From: Bostrychus sinensis
Taxonomy: Eukaryota; Chordata; Actinopteri; Gobiiformes; Eleotridae
Assembly: GCA_020698575.1 (NCBI GenBank)
Contig: CM036250.1
Location: 23,215,500-23,279,499, forward strand
Direction of reading: 5' to 3'
Length of the DNA: 64,000 bases
This document shows, piece after piece, positions 24,601-39,600 of the stretch (its first letter is position 1; every line of letters starts with the position of its first letter). Made by a program: the position numbers and the translations under genes. The notes below the pieces were generated by a model. The model made no database searches. It had not been told where the DNA came from and saw only the letters and a program-made list of their open reading frames with translations.

Positions 24601-27600
24601 TACCCTGCCTATACATTATTTTAAAGTAGAACTCAGTAACTCTGCTTGTTTCTTCACTGTTTTGCCTCATTTTCCTCTATAGAGCTCCCCCTACATTTCG
24701 GAGTAAAGCATTATCGTAAATACTAACAAGTCCAGTTGACTCCTATTATGATCCCTCGCTCAGCTTTACTTTCGTTTTCCCCTCCTCGTATTCATACAAA
24801 GTTTTTTTTCTGCCATTTCGCCACTCTGCCATGAAGAAAATCAATAAAGCCATTGCTGGCTTATTGTTTTGCTAACCTGCTTTCTCACGAGACCGGAGAC
24901 TTCTGTGACACCGGGTCGACGGCGCTCACTGTTGCAAGTGTCACTTTCGGCATAGAGACAAGCAAAGAAAAGCATAATTAGATCTTTTTTATTTTACCTA
25001 TTTTTGTGTTATTTATTTAACAATGCTCTTTACAGTTTAAGCAGGGACTTTGACTCTGCTTAATCAAACCAAAATGCAAAGAGGAAAACTGAAACTTAAG
25101 GAAAGTTTACTAAAATGACTGACTGACTTTTCTATGTGTGTTAGATTACAGTTGAGACAGTTTTAATTCTGAAGATGTATGCGGCAAATTTGGATCATTA
25201 TTATTGCTGCATTCATATGAGATCAGAAGTCATTTTTCTGACTTTAAGTTCATGTTTTTGCATCTCGTAAAGTTGGAATATTACCATCACTACTCATAGA
25301 CTAATGCAATTATTGGTCAGCAATGTTTTTTTACGTTATTAATATTTTGTCAAAAATGTTTAAATAAAAAGTTAAAATAAAACTTCTACTTTTTTGCCTT
25401 GTTCATTAGGCATATGATGTCAAGTCAAAAAGCTGGGCAACAAGTTTTAACCCAGTTATTTTTTGGGCTTGGAGTGTTTTTCAACAAAGAAAAACAGTTT
25501 CTCGAGTTTCCATGGGCCACCTGAATGCAACATATAGGTGATCTAAGACATTTCCCTTCAACACCAACTTTATTTATTAAGTGTTAAATAGGTGTAAAGG
25601 TGGCTGTGATGTCTATTCTGTGTCTAAGGAGCTGCGGATGTGCATAGGGACAAGAAAGGCCATAACTAGAGATAAAAACAATGGGGGGTGGGTGACGAAG
25701 GGAGTGATGGCTGAATGAGGGAGAAATCAATAGGAAATCAGTGTTTGGGGAGGGCCTGTCGTTTATCAGGTGAAACGGTTAAACAGCGTTAAGGCACTAA
25801 AAGTGAGAAAAATATGGGCTTTCTTCATGCTGGTATTGATCACAGTGGAATGGGGCAGCAGAAGGCCGAAGCCACTAATAAAATAAGACATATCTGAGTG
25901 GGAATCAGCCAGGGATCGATGTGCCCCCTGATCAAGGCCAAAAACATCTTCACTGGGATTTAAGCTTGTACTGCTGTCCCGTGGTGCCTATTATGTACCA
26001 TGGGACAGTAGTACAAAAGGAAAAACCTGCAAGAGTCAGTTCAAAGAAGATTTTAGGTAAAAGAGTGTGAAAATTGGTTAGTTTTGGCCTTGTTTAACTT
26101 TTTCTTCAAATATTGTTTCACTTTTTGATGTCCTGGGACATCTGTGAAAGGATTCCTATAGCAGTGTAAGAATCCCGTCAGTTTCCTTTGTACAAGCAAC
26201 TTAGAATAATTGTATGAGACCTTTTTTGCAGTATTCACAGTACACCCTTGGCAGTGGCCAGTTAATTGCAGGACCAACATTTAGAAGTGCACACTGGCAG
26301 ACAAGCATTCACTCTCATTTATTCACAATAGGCAATGTAGTGTCACCAATTCACTCACACTTGCATGTCTTTGGAGGGTAAGAGAGTTAAGATTGTGTAC
26401 CCACACAAACTTCTAGTTCTTGTTCCACATTGTCCACACACTCTATTAGCAGTGTGACATGCAAGCAGTAGAAATTCTTGTAAAGCAATTTCAGAGGCAG
26501 AGTTTTAACTGAACATTTGGGCAAGTGAAGGGTTTTCCCATGAACAAAGCTGGAAATCAGCAATCACTTCTGACCTTTTGACCAAAATGAGTTTCCGAAA
26601 GGAAGAGTGTTTTTTTTATCTCTGTATTTTGCTCAGTTTTGTATAGTCCAGCTCTACAAGTGTGAGATGACTGAAAAAAAGCTCTAGTGTGACAAATAGC
26701 AGCAGATCATGCAGAAAATGTGCAATGCTAAACATCAGTTACTGCACATGGGAGGAATGGTGTGTTTGTGCAGTGTTTGCTGTCCCAAGGAGTTCTGGTG
26801 TACAAGTAAAAAAAAAAAAAAAAAAAACAGGGTCGCGCTCACAGCTGGGGACTCGCAATTGAATACTCGGCTTCATTTTCACAGTTTAAAAATTATGTTG
26901 AGGATCGCAGAAAATCTTGCTGGGCTTTTGAGTTTCTTGTGATGTCTTCTGATGACGATTATGAAATCCAATAAAAACTAATTAAGAAATTAGGAAGCAG
27001 ATCGATCAGGTTTGCTCTGGTGAACCATGTCGTGCCTGTGAGGTGGTCATTTTTTGTCAACCCCTTCTGTCCAGGGAATGTGTTACTGCTCTGACCTGGC
27101 CAAAGCAATTGTTACTGATACTCCTCTGTGGATTCAGTTGGTGCTACACTCATTTCAACGTAATTTATATTTTGTTGACGGCAGTTTCTTCACCCGTATG
27201 TCACCTGATTCCATTGGGTCTCATTTTTGCTAATCCCATCTTTCTAATATTACACCTAATGTACTCTGGATCTCCTTTATTGCTTCAGCTTGATGTTATT
27301 TAATTTATTTATTTACCATTGCGGTAAAGACCACAAAGTGACATGCATTACTAAAAATGTGATGGTGCGTTGGAGCTGTATTTGGTTTCACACTGTGTTT
27401 TGCAAATAAATAGTTGAAACATTTCAGTTCTATGACAGTTCTTCAGTTCTTTTAAGTTTTTCACAAGTTTAACTCCAAGCACTTGTGTCTGAATAGGTAA
27501 CAAAAAGGGGTGTGTGTTTTGGGCAAAGCAGTCAGTTTGCCTCATCATCATAGAGGTTTAGTTTGTATAATGTTCAGCTGCTCCCTTACTATCAGAGGTC

Positions 27601-30600
27601 TCCACAACAAATCATTGCATGCATGCGTTTTAATGCCAGATGCACTTTCTGATGCCATTATCCGGGCTTGGGACTGGCACAGACTATAGTGGAGTTTTTG
27701 TAGAGTGGTATCAATGTAAAGTGTTGATGATGAAAGATCTTATGTTGAACAGAAGCCCAGTTGGACATGAGTGGATTCATCTGGCACTCAATGGTTAGAG
27801 GATTTATTTGTGGTGGAGGTATTTGGATTGAGGGATGTTTGGTTGAGGGTGAGTAGAAGTTATGAACCTGTATGATTATAAATTAGTTTTCAAGCCAGGC
27901 CAGGCCAAGGGGGTCGCAGTGCTGACCCTTGCCTCATCCCTCTCCCCACCTCGGTCCTCTCCTTGGCCTTTCTTGCCGCCCACCGGTCGGTATGGTAACA
28001 GGGCCTTATTTAGCGGCCGAACCCGTCCGTGTCCGTGGCCGGCGATTTGTCCTTGTCTAATTACGACTGCTGGCTGCTGCCCGTGTGCACATGACTAATG
28101 GAGGGGCTGTGGACGGGGAGGGGCGAGGTTGGCTATTGGGGGAGGCAGTGAGAAAAGAGGAAGCAGTGGACGAGCAGACCGGCCGCTAGTGATTTGTGGA
28201 CCAGGCACTCTGTCATTGCCCTGGAGCCATTTGTCTTCAGGAAGAGTCGGGAAGAAGAGGGGTGGAGATGGAGGCGATGGTAGGGGTGGGGGCTTTAGGG
28301 CAGAAAATGGTTTACAATGACTCCCATTTTCCAGCACTTTCATCCTTGGCCACAACAGTGTGCATGGTTTGCCAGGGATGGGATGAAATGGGCGGCTGAT
28401 GTGATGTAGGATATGACAGAAACCTTGACAGCTCGTTGCTGCTATATCTTTTTAGGGGCTTAGCCCGATGGCCACCCTCCCTCTGCCTGAGAGCAAGCCT
28501 TATCTGTTTTCTCCCTGTCATGAGGCTGGAGCAGGAACCTTACAGTGCTATGCTGTCGAGAATCTAACTTGGGGACCAGCTTTATCTTATGTCTTCACTT
28601 AAACACCCACACAGTACACATGTAAGCAACTATGGTACAGAGCAGTATGCTGATTATTTTAAGCACTGCAAATCTAACATTTTACATGATCACCCTTCAT
28701 TTTGATTGCCATACAAGATGAGGGGTTATCAGATTGTGCATGACATTGATAACATTTCACAGAAACGTAATCAACCTTGTTGAACTTATCAGAGTTTGAA
28801 ATGATTAGAATCTGGCTCATCATATGATTGTTATGTCTATGTACAGTATTTTTTTTCCAAACCATTGTAAGAATGAGGTTGGTATAATATACTTAGTGTA
28901 TTATCCACAACGATCAATGCTTTGCACGCCCTTTGTCTTTTTCCATCCCGTTTTGTGAAACTTGCCAAACCACCTGCGCCCCTGGCCACCTGGAGTCCTT
29001 ATTAGCCCAAAGCAGCAGTTTCCAGAGCTGCAAAGACAGGAGGACCAGCAGAGGGGCAGGGACTACAAACTCTGTATTGATTTTACACAGTTTTTATCTG
29101 CCCCCCTTTGCTCTTTCTCCAAGTCTTTTTAAGTAAATAAACACCAGATTTGTCATGTTTGTCCAGGGAGAGGAGGGGTGTTGGGTGGAGAGAGGCCAGT
29201 AGCAGGCCTCCAGGTGGGTCAGCCATGATTCATTCTGCCATCTCATGGATGGAGGGATTTGGGTAGGATTGTTGAAGGGTGCCTGTGGAGCCCCTCTCTG
29301 ACCTCCCTCGCTCCTGTCCCTCCCCTAACGCTCCGGAGAAGCCTAGGTCCTAAATCACCAGCTGTCACTGTGTTGGCAGAACAATGGTGCAGGCTCCTCC
29401 GCTCCATCTCAGGCTCCAGCCGACCGGACACAGTTTCCTCCATCGTTAGTGTGAGCTTGTAGCCTTGCTGGTCTTTCCTGGCCCCAGAGTCCCACGGGAC
29501 CCAAAGAAGGCACAAGGTTAGGCTCAGCCTGACGCCTCATAAGTTCCTCAGCCTCAGGACTGCTGTTGAGGGGACAGAGAAGCAGAACATAGATTTTTAT
29601 CTTACATTTTTATTTGTATATGTTATTGTTGTTATTGTTGTATTGTTGTTGTAGTCTTCTACTAATAGAGGACCTCATAAAGATTTTGCATTAATGATGA
29701 TGACGTGTCTGTAGACTTGTTTTGCTGTTGCCTAAAATTACATTATTCAAACCTTTGACCAGTTCTGGTACTTGTCAGGTTCATTCTGCTAAATCCTGTT
29801 CACATTTATCTCTTTTGTTGGCCAGACCACCCGATGGTCCTCCTTCTTTTACTATTTAAAGTCAAAGGTATGAGGTCAATCTATCAAATCTCCTAACTGC
29901 AGCTGGATCAATATGTCAGCGGTCCAACACTCCCTCAGCAGTTATGATGATGTCCATGGTCCTGAGCCGGGCTACAGCGCACTGAGCAGGGGATCGAAGC
30001 CCCCTGTCAGAGGGCCTGACGGAGAGCATGAATCACTATTACTGCAGCTGCTGTTTGCTTCCTGCTGCGTTCCACACGTGCAAACTCTGATGCACTGTAA
30101 CTATGTTCACTTCTCATAGGCCTTTTTTGCCCCCCCCCCCCCCATCTCAACACAGAACTAAATGTGCGCTTTATCACTCAATTTGGCGTGAGCTGGTATT
30201 TGACCCATTAGCTCCTGCAATCTGATCTAGTCTGTCCTACACTGCTATACCCGGTGTGAGCACAGTTTAGTGGACCTGCAAGGCTCCGGTTACCCCTCTA
30301 ATCTCATTGGAAGTCTTTAGCCACAGTGAGAGAATGGCTGCATGTCCAACAAATAGCCACACGTTAATAGCACTGCTTTCTGTGTTTACAACAATGTGTA
30401 CTGAGCCCAGGGCAAGACACTGTTAAAACTAGTGTGTGTGTGTGTAAATGCGGCATGTTTGTGTGTTGAAATAATATTCTAGTTTACAGGATGCAATTTC
30501 CCCTTAATATGGCCATCCTAATGTAATTTGGCGTCTATGGAGTGTCTGTATGCGAGGCCGGGCTGGTGTGGGTTTCTGCTGACTGCTCCTGTTTTGTGTT

Positions 30601-33600
30601 TATATGGATGAGTGGCTCACTGGGAGAGCATTATGCATCCTTTTCAGCATTTAAAGATTATGTGCACAGTGGCGGCAGAAGCATTAGCCAAACAAGGAAA
30701 TATGCCTTTGATTAAAATATCTGTTATCTCTTTATTGATTAAAAGGCTCAGTTGGGTAATAGAAGGTCTCAGCCACTCCCCGCTTTGCTTTGATTGGCTT
30801 TTTATTTTCCATTTCCTCTAAGGATAATGGTAAAATATTTCACATGACTGCTTTCTACAGCCAACAGTTCAACAGCTATTTACAGAATGTAAACAGATTT
30901 GCGCCACAGTGTATTAGTAACTATAATTATTGTATCTGTCATAGCATGTTTGTTGGATAGTTCAAGTATGCCACTACTTGCAATATATTTATTAAGGCAG
31001 TACGATATATGCAATATGCAAAATATGTTGAATATTGCAATAAGAATACAGTATGTTTGTCAGTGTAATATGGATAGCCTTAATAAGGTTAAGTTTTTTT
31101 TTAACCATAGACATAAATCTAAACTTACTTTGGACTAAATTTGGAGTAGTCATGATCAGTTAATTGAGGTTTTTTGGTTTGGTTATAACAAATTTTGATT
31201 GAAGGCCCCAGAAAACATTTTTTTATAGTGTAAATTTCCATCTCATTTAGTTTCCACATTTGACATTTAGTTTCTTGCATTACAGATATTACAAACAATG
31301 AAATTCCGCTAAAGTGTGCAGCCCTAAGTTTTAACATTTTAACTTTATCATATAATTGTTGCGTAAATGTTAATTGTAATTGGTTTTTAAATAAGCTACA
31401 AACATTAAGCATTTTATATACAGGGATTAAAATGTCTTATAGATTACAACAAAAGGTTAAAGAAGTCATCTGGACTTGGTTTCGAAGATATTTCACCGCT
31501 CATCTCAATTCTTGAGAAGTTGAACTGGTGAGAGAGCTGGGTTATATGCTGCTAGGAAGGAGGAGTTTTAGACCTGAAACTAAATTTTATTGGTTTAGAA
31601 GACTTGAAAGTCCAGATGACTTATTTTTCAAACCTTTTGATGTGATTCAGTTAGATGGGATGACAGAGAGTCTTCACAGGCGTCTTATAGATTAATATTT
31701 TTTGCCTTCTATATCTACTCACTCATAATTTTCTAGACACACCCAAAACACTTTGATGCCATCTTGTTTTGTCCTAATTTTTACATGTGATCCACTGCTT
31801 CAACCTTCTTTGAGCCTGCCAAGAAAAATGTATTCATTAACGCATTACATTGTTATTACGTTTATCTTACTATAACTTCAGAAGAACATTTTAACAGCTT
31901 CAGTTAAGTCAGTGGTATTATACCCACTGGTTTATGTCACCTGCACCAGTAAAACATTATATGTCTGGGAATATATTAATAATTGACTGATGTAAGTTGC
32001 TGAAATGTGTTTTTTCCAAGCTGTAAGTGGAAAACATTTTGGCCTGTTGAACCTGACTTCCCTTCAGGGTGGTGTAGAGCTGCTATAGTGACAAGAGTTA
32101 ACCGAAGCAGTGACACAGACTCACTCAAAGTGTGTCTTACAATGGTGTGATAGACTCTGGTGGCTTCTCGACACAAGGGTCGCGGCCTGGCTGTACCTCA
32201 TTAGTCAGGTCAGGAGACATGCGAGTTGCCACAGGATCAAGTCCTTCAGTAAAAGCATGCTTATCTGTACCTCTGTCTGTACTCTGCTGATGATTAAGAG
32301 CAACAGAGGAGTGCATCTTGTGCGTTTGATAGGAGACATTGAGCTGAGGCTGAATGAGAACAGATGGAGATGTGCTCTTTAATTAACCCTGCAGAATCAC
32401 AGGGCTGAAAACAGGCCTCGGTCCGTGAATAACACCACTCACAGTATGTGTGTGTGAGCCTGTTGTGGAGTAGCCGGAGCATCGACCCGTTCCCCCATCC
32501 CCCTTCCCTAGAGCGGGGCGTTTTATTTCTCATTAGTGGGCAGCAAACTGCTGGGGGATGAAATTTGCTAACAGGAATTAAAAGTGCATTAACACATCTG
32601 AGAGATTCATTTCTGCTAATAGTTTTATTAGTGCTCTGACCTTTCAGTTCATTAGAGGACTGTAGGAGGAGGGAAAAGGAGACAAAAGGCTGGATAAGAG
32701 TGGTCCAGTAGAGATCTAGTTCTCAATTACAGTGCACCAAATGGTTCACTTGCCATCTAGTTTAAATGTCTAAATGTCCAAATCTGTACATTTCAAAGTC
32801 ATTCTCTCCTCGTCACCTCCCTCCATATTAGCTTCAAGCTTCCAGGACAACTCAGTGATGCTTTGCTGTCCTAGTGGCCTGCCGCTCACCTCCCTCTACT
32901 CAATTACCAGAATTTATAACGCATTGTTTTTCAGGTCTGTTAGCGCTTGAGTGTATCACTTATCCAGCCAGTTAATTGTTTATGAACTGCACCCTCCCCT
33001 CCCTCTAATGAAGTCAGAGAGCCCAGAAAAGTGCAATGAGTGTGACAAGAATGGCTGAAGGGGAATAAGTCAGAATAGTCAACAGTGTTTTAACTACAAA
33101 GTTGTCCTATCAAGACCAACCCAGTCACCACAAATGTCCTTCCATGATGCTGTAGATAGGGAGCGGGAAGATAGAAAGCAAATTTAACTTAGCAGGGGAG
33201 TCTCCTACAGGGGAATTAATGTTGTTTTCTTTCTGTTTTATTGGAATGCAAGTGAGGCAAGTTACAGTGCAATTTGCTTTCCCCTGTTTCCTATAATTAG
33301 CACCTTACAGAAATGAAATAACATTGACGAGAGGGTCAATAATCCTGATCTATAGTGAAATTAATCCTGCTATCGACACAACAAGCAAACAATACAATTA
33401 AGAGCAGAGGGAGGAGAGAGTGGAAAGTAAACGTTGAGGCGCAGGGCTGAGCAATAGGATGTGTTTTATCTCCTGGGTTCACTGTGCAGAAATCCTGTGA
33501 AGCTTTCTAATTAATTCATCTATTGTTAATGAAGGCCAAGCGAGGAACCAGGGATTATACATGAGCAGAGGAAGCAACACAATTAGAGATACCAGTGTAA

Positions 33601-36600
33601 TGATTGCTTTTTTAACTTGCTCTTGCTGCCATGTACTTAGTTGACTTGACTAGAGTACAGTCATTGGCTCATCCAGAATCAGAATATTAGGGAAAAACCT
33701 GAATTAAAACATTAAGGTTTTACCCATAATTTTATCTTTCATACTGTAGAAGACTGCATAATCCAGCCGCAATGAAGGGCCACCAGTTCACAATGACAAA
33801 ATTATTAGTTAACATAAAAAAAAAGTTATCCATCCAAGGCATTCATTGATCAAGTGCAGTTGTAGGCATCATACATTTTACTAAAACATGGAAAAGGAAG
33901 CTCTGTCCTGTCAGGCTTCTGCCGATGATCCAATGCCAGTGACAGAAGGGGCACAGCGCCGTTTCCGGCTGAGTAGTTTTAACTGGCGTTGGGACTGTCC
34001 CGGGATACAGAGGGGAGCAGAGGCCGACAGTACCATGGTGCATCCGAGCGTCAGAGGGTGAAGAAGGATTGCCTTTCAAGAATTACGAGCCATTAAATCA
34101 GGGCCTGGAAATCTCAAGGTTCCCCAAGACTGCTGCACAAGGAATCTGGGCTGGAGAAATATTGTTTATGGTTTAAAAGGCATGCCGATGGATTTATAAA
34201 AGAAACATTCATCATTGCAGGAAAACGGAACAAAACATTCTGGAAATAAATACTCACTCTATAGGTATACTTGTCACCCAGACAGCACAATAACAAGTGA
34301 ATTGGGAGGGAGATCCTTCATTTGTTGGCAGCTGGCCGCAAACGTGCGCTGTGTGACTCTGCCTGTGCTTGTGGTTGTTGCTCATCTCTGAAGGCATTTA
34401 ATGCGATGATAATTTAGATAGAAGATACTATACTGTACTGTTATTTGTATATAATCATATTTTAAATCTAACGACTGTGCTGAAATTAAAGGGGGACTAT
34501 GTAACTTTCTAATAGTTTCCGGCAGTTCGATGCTCCCCAATGTAACTTTGACAATATAATAAATACTCAATTCCAGTTGGTTCCTCTGTGACCCCTCGCT
34601 CAGCTTAACTTGTTTTCTTCTCCACTTATACAGTTAGGTCCATAAATATTTGGAAACTGACACAAGTTTTGTTGTAGTAAACCAAAACATATTCAAAGTA
34701 CAAATCCATATTTCCAAATCCAAAATCGGACAAAGGGTTTGTGTAAGTTTAAGTGTAAGAGCCTCTTTTTCAGGGGCTCAAAAGTAATTGGCCAGATGAA
34801 CATTACCATGAATAAAATGTTCATTTTTAATAGTTGAAATAGGTGAAAATCCTTTGCAGGCTGGATGTCTGGAACCCACGGACATCACCAAACACTGGGT
34901 TACCTAATTTATTATGCTTTGCCAGGCCTTTACTGTAGCTGTCTTCAGTCGCTGCCTGCTTGTGAGTCTTTCTGCCTTAAGTTTTGTCTTAAACAAGTGA
35001 AATGCAGCTTGATTGGGCTAAGATCTGGTGACTGACTTGGCTTTTGCAAATTATTCCGCTTCTTAGGTTTAAAAATCTCCTGGGTTGCTTTTGCAGTATG
35101 TTTTGGGCCATTGTCCATCTGTGCTGTGAAGCGCTGTCCAATGAACTTCATGGCTTCATGGAATTTGAGCAGAAATTTTATCCCTATACACTTCAGAATT
35201 TATCTGGTTCTGCTTCTGTCTTCTGTCACATCCACAAACAATAGAGACCCAGTGCCATTGGAAGTTCTGCAGCTCATGCATCACACTGCTCCACCATGTT
35301 TTACAGAAGATGTGCTGTGCTTTGGATCATGAGCAGTTCCAAGCCTTCTCCAGACTTTTCTCTGCCCATCATTCAGGTACAGGTGTTTTTGGCCAAGTTT
35401 ATTGTGGCCTTTTTGTTAAGGCTGATGAATGGTTGCAGCTTGTGGTCAACCATCTGTATTTTCTCTCATAAAGTCTTCTCGTTATGGTGGACCTAGATAC
35501 TGATAGACCTACTTCCTGGAGACTGTTCTACCCTAAGGTGGATGTTGTGAAGGGGTTTTTCACCATTTTTTGATTGAGTTTATGGATGATCTCATTCACT
35601 TCCCTTGAGATACTGTATGTTGTGGTTTCACAGAAATGGCTTTGAAATGCAAATGTAACATCTGGAATAATCCAGACTGTTTACCTTCTTAGTTTATGCT
35701 GGATTAACGAGGGAAATAGCCCATGCATCTCAATAAATAGCTTTGAAGCAACTGTCAAATTACTTTTGAGCACCTGAAAAAGAGGCAGCCACACATTCTT
35801 AAACCCTTCATCCAATTTGATCAATGTATCAATATTTGGTTTTCAAACTATCCTCAAGTTGTTACAACTTTAAGAATGAAAACTTGGATAAACACCTTTA
35901 ACTTGCATGCATTGATAAAGTATACTTTAACTTAACATCAGCATTCATATTGGCATAGATGGAGCCAGTTGCATCCCACACCTGGCTCCATCTATGCCAG
36001 GTGTGGGATGCCATTTGCAGCATTTGACATAGACCTATTCCACCTTTGAGATTTGCAGGTCACAGCTCAGTCTTCTTCTTCTCAAAAGCAGCAGTTTTGG
36101 GCAGCATAAAACAGAACAACTTCACTGCTGGACACTGCTCTGTGCATCTGTTTGTTTCTTAGAATGAAGTTTAGGAATTCTCGTTTTGGAAGTGGAAATT
36201 ATTTTGAAGATATTGGTGTGGTTGTGTGCACAGAAATGCTTATGTTATGTCTGTTGATGGACAGTCTGAAAATATACGTTTTTACTTGATTACTTTTATC
36301 GTTTTTCATTTCCCATTGCCGGACATAAGTTAAGTGATTCCTCCAGTAAATGCAATTAAGAGAATTGATTATCTCAAACTGAAGATAGAAAAATGGCTAC
36401 AGTTAAGTTGCTTTTAGATGTTATGGGTTTTGTTTAGTGACATTTAGCCTTGAGACTCATCACTTGACCTGGACACACCCTATCTGATACAAGTGAGTAT
36501 AAAAGTAAAGCACTTATCTATGTGATATTATGTCAACATATTGTTATGATCATATTGTTTGACTTGCCTTAACTACAGTAGGTATAATATTGCTACTTGC

Positions 36601-39600
36601 TACATTTAAGAAAAGCCTAGCTACAAGTTAAAAAGTATTTTTTGTGTGTATCTTTCCCCCAAACACTTTGTAGCTATGATAAACTCCCAAAGAAATGACA
36701 TGAGCTACACCGCCCTGCATGTAGAAAAAAAGTTTATGCTGTTTTGCAAATCACACTTTTTTTAACCTATTTTGGTCATGCTGAGTTCAAATATGCCACT
36801 GAAAATTCCATATCAAGTACTGTTTTCCCACAAAATAAGAATTAAGTTTTTAATAATTGTGGTAAATTACAGGGTTATACATGCAGTAATAGCAGTCATC
36901 ACTATGATTTCTTGGCTCCCTCCATTCCATTGGAATGCTAAATTTTAAGCTTTTTCTATTTCCTTTAGTCCACTGTCTAAGCCTGGCACACTTTATGAGG
37001 AGCCCATGGTTTGTCCTGGTCACCAAGCTTCATTCCAAAATATGCAGAATATGTCTTTTTTACAAAGTCTGTAATTTTCTGCCATTGTTTGGATGTTGTT
37101 GTCACAAGTGTAGCAGAAATCTTTCACTGGCCATTATAAATCCCTGAAATCAAGAGTTTTGTGTGCATGTAAGGGTGCCTAGCATTCATATTTTCATTCA
37201 TTCATTCGTAAGGGCTAATCAGAGGAAAAGTGATAAATGTTGCACACCTTTGGTACATGAAGATAGTGTTTTCTGTGTTGGTGGCAGCGTATCTTGCAAT
37301 AGCTCTAACGTTTATGGTCCATTTTAGGCAAAAAAAAAGCTCTGCACAGGACATCAGACTTTGTGAAAAATTGTGCGAGCAAAACTAACAGCACATCTGA
37401 ACTCAGCACCTAAAAATTAGTAAGAAACACCTATCAGATCCTATTCAGCAAATCTCATGCAGGGCGATGCTATGGTCAGGCTCTGAATTCAATTGATTGA
37501 TCAATCTATACAATTATGCATATTATTGACAAAAATTGATGGGTGAAGATTTGATCAATATGACTCTTTAATACACACTTGTTCTCTTGGGGATATGGCA
37601 CAGTATGTACACTGAAGAGATGACAATGACTGAGTGATTTTATATGAAGAAAGTGGGCATTCACTTTGTGCACTACACACTTGCATTGTCTTGTAGAGTC
37701 AGGCCTTACGTATGTAAAGATAAGTGTCCAGCGTCCAGAAAACATGACGCAGTATGTAAGTATCTTTGTGTCCTGAAGGCATGGTGCTGACAGTCTGTGG
37801 GCAGATGTGAGAGCCCGTGTGCCTCTGTGTGTGTGATGGATGGGGTGGCAGGGCAAGGCCGTGGATAAGAGTGAAAACAAACTGGGTAATAAATGAGAGC
37901 GACAGGGGAGCGGTGATGGGGCCCACTCCTGGGCTCCTGATGCATGCCGACCAGCTCCAGCAGCCATTTGTATTAAAGAAATGAGGACGCTGTCACAGGG
38001 ATCAAGAGACAGTATCCATTTCTGTATTTCTCACTCCAAAAACACTTGGGTGGTGCGACTTAGCTCCATGGGGGTCTAATCAGGGCGACGTAGGGAGCTA
38101 ATATGGGCTGTAATGAGTGGAGCACACATCAGTAGTAGCTGTGTTAGGGGGGCAACAAAGCTGTGGCTGCCGCCTGCACTGAACACACACTCAGAATCAC
38201 AGGTGTAGATCACTGACTGTATCCTTTCCTGCTGAAAGAACTGGGGAACAGGGCTAGCACGGAAATAAACTAGAAGCAGTCAAGGACTGCAGACCTCCGC
38301 CAAGGATTTACAGTTCTTTAATCCTAAACGTAAAGGATTGTGTAAAACCTTGTGGATCTAAACAGTGATCCATATCCAGACCAGAAAACTAATTATTTTT
38401 TCCTTTTTTTGTGCTGGTTTGTTGGTTGGACATTTTTTAGTCTGTTAGCATGAAAATTCAAGAGTCATGGACATATTTTATTGACATTTCTTCTTCAAAT
38501 AAAAGGTAAAAATGATTGTTTTTTGAAATTGTTTTTGGTGTGGACCACTGTCTGAAATCAGGATTTTATTTTAAGATTCAGTACCAGTGTGAGATAGAGC
38601 CAAAGATACAAACTCCAGCCACAAGGGGTCAGTAAAGGAACAAATGATTAATGTTTACTATTGTGAGATAGGGCAAAGGCTTACTGAATCCAACTTGTAC
38701 TATGGCAAAATGGATTAAATCTTTTTATTGCAATTTTATGATTTTGGCATCGTACTGCGTCAGTCCTACTTTGAAAAGTCGTCTTTAGGCCTAAATCCTT
38801 AAATATTCTATACTAAAGGATTAGGCAGGGTAAGATGGCAGGAAAGCCAAAGAGGACACTCCGGGACATACTATTTGCGTACTTGTACATTTGCGTATTC
38901 TATTGGTTTGTTATTTGCGTTTGAGCTAAATCAGGATGCACCATCCTTCAAACACAGCGACGACCCGTGTTCTGTATGCCACCCACATTCTATAAGTACA
39001 GCCTGGCAAAGCATTGAGGCCATGTGTGTGTTAGCTTTATTTCATAATGTTTGTGTATGTGTGTGTATCCCAGGAACAAACAGGCTACAGCTGGGGGAGA
39101 AGAGGAATTTGGGCCTGCACCTGCACTCCCATAATGAATGTGGAAGCAGCCGTACCTAAATAAATCAGTGCCTCTCGCAGCCTCAACAGGACTTTTCTGT
39201 TTAGGGTCGAAATCTTCCAACTCTCCACTGGATTAATCATGCCTCTGAGCGGGGACACAAGCGCCATGGTCTGTTGGTGTGTGCGTGGCTGTTTGTTTAG
39301 TGTGAGAGGCTACAAGGCACTTTTTTCACCTCCATCCTCTGAACTCTAATCTCTTGTAGGACAAACAAAACAACACTAAGTCATAATTTCCAGCGCAGTA
39401 TAATTAGCTCCACCCTCTTGGCGTACAGTGATGAATAGGTGAACCTTTTGTTTGCATTTGTCATGCTGCGGTGGCATTGTCGCAAATGTGAGATTGTGAT
39501 GCAGAGGTGCACGAGGTCAATGCATGCAGGGGGAAGTGAGAGGATGCAGGCTATTCCAATGAGATGTGTTTGCAGGCTTCAAGCACTTTCCAATCATTCC

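Noticed and set aside
34945..35151. Possible host gene from the 68-codon minus frame
   Set aside because: The DNGPKHTA and SPDLxPI words identify it as a Tc1/mariner transposase fragment.
37506..37967. 153-codon minus-strand frame with several overlapping frames
   Set aside because: No start context, domain or splice signals; it looks like chance openness in a repeat-poor block.
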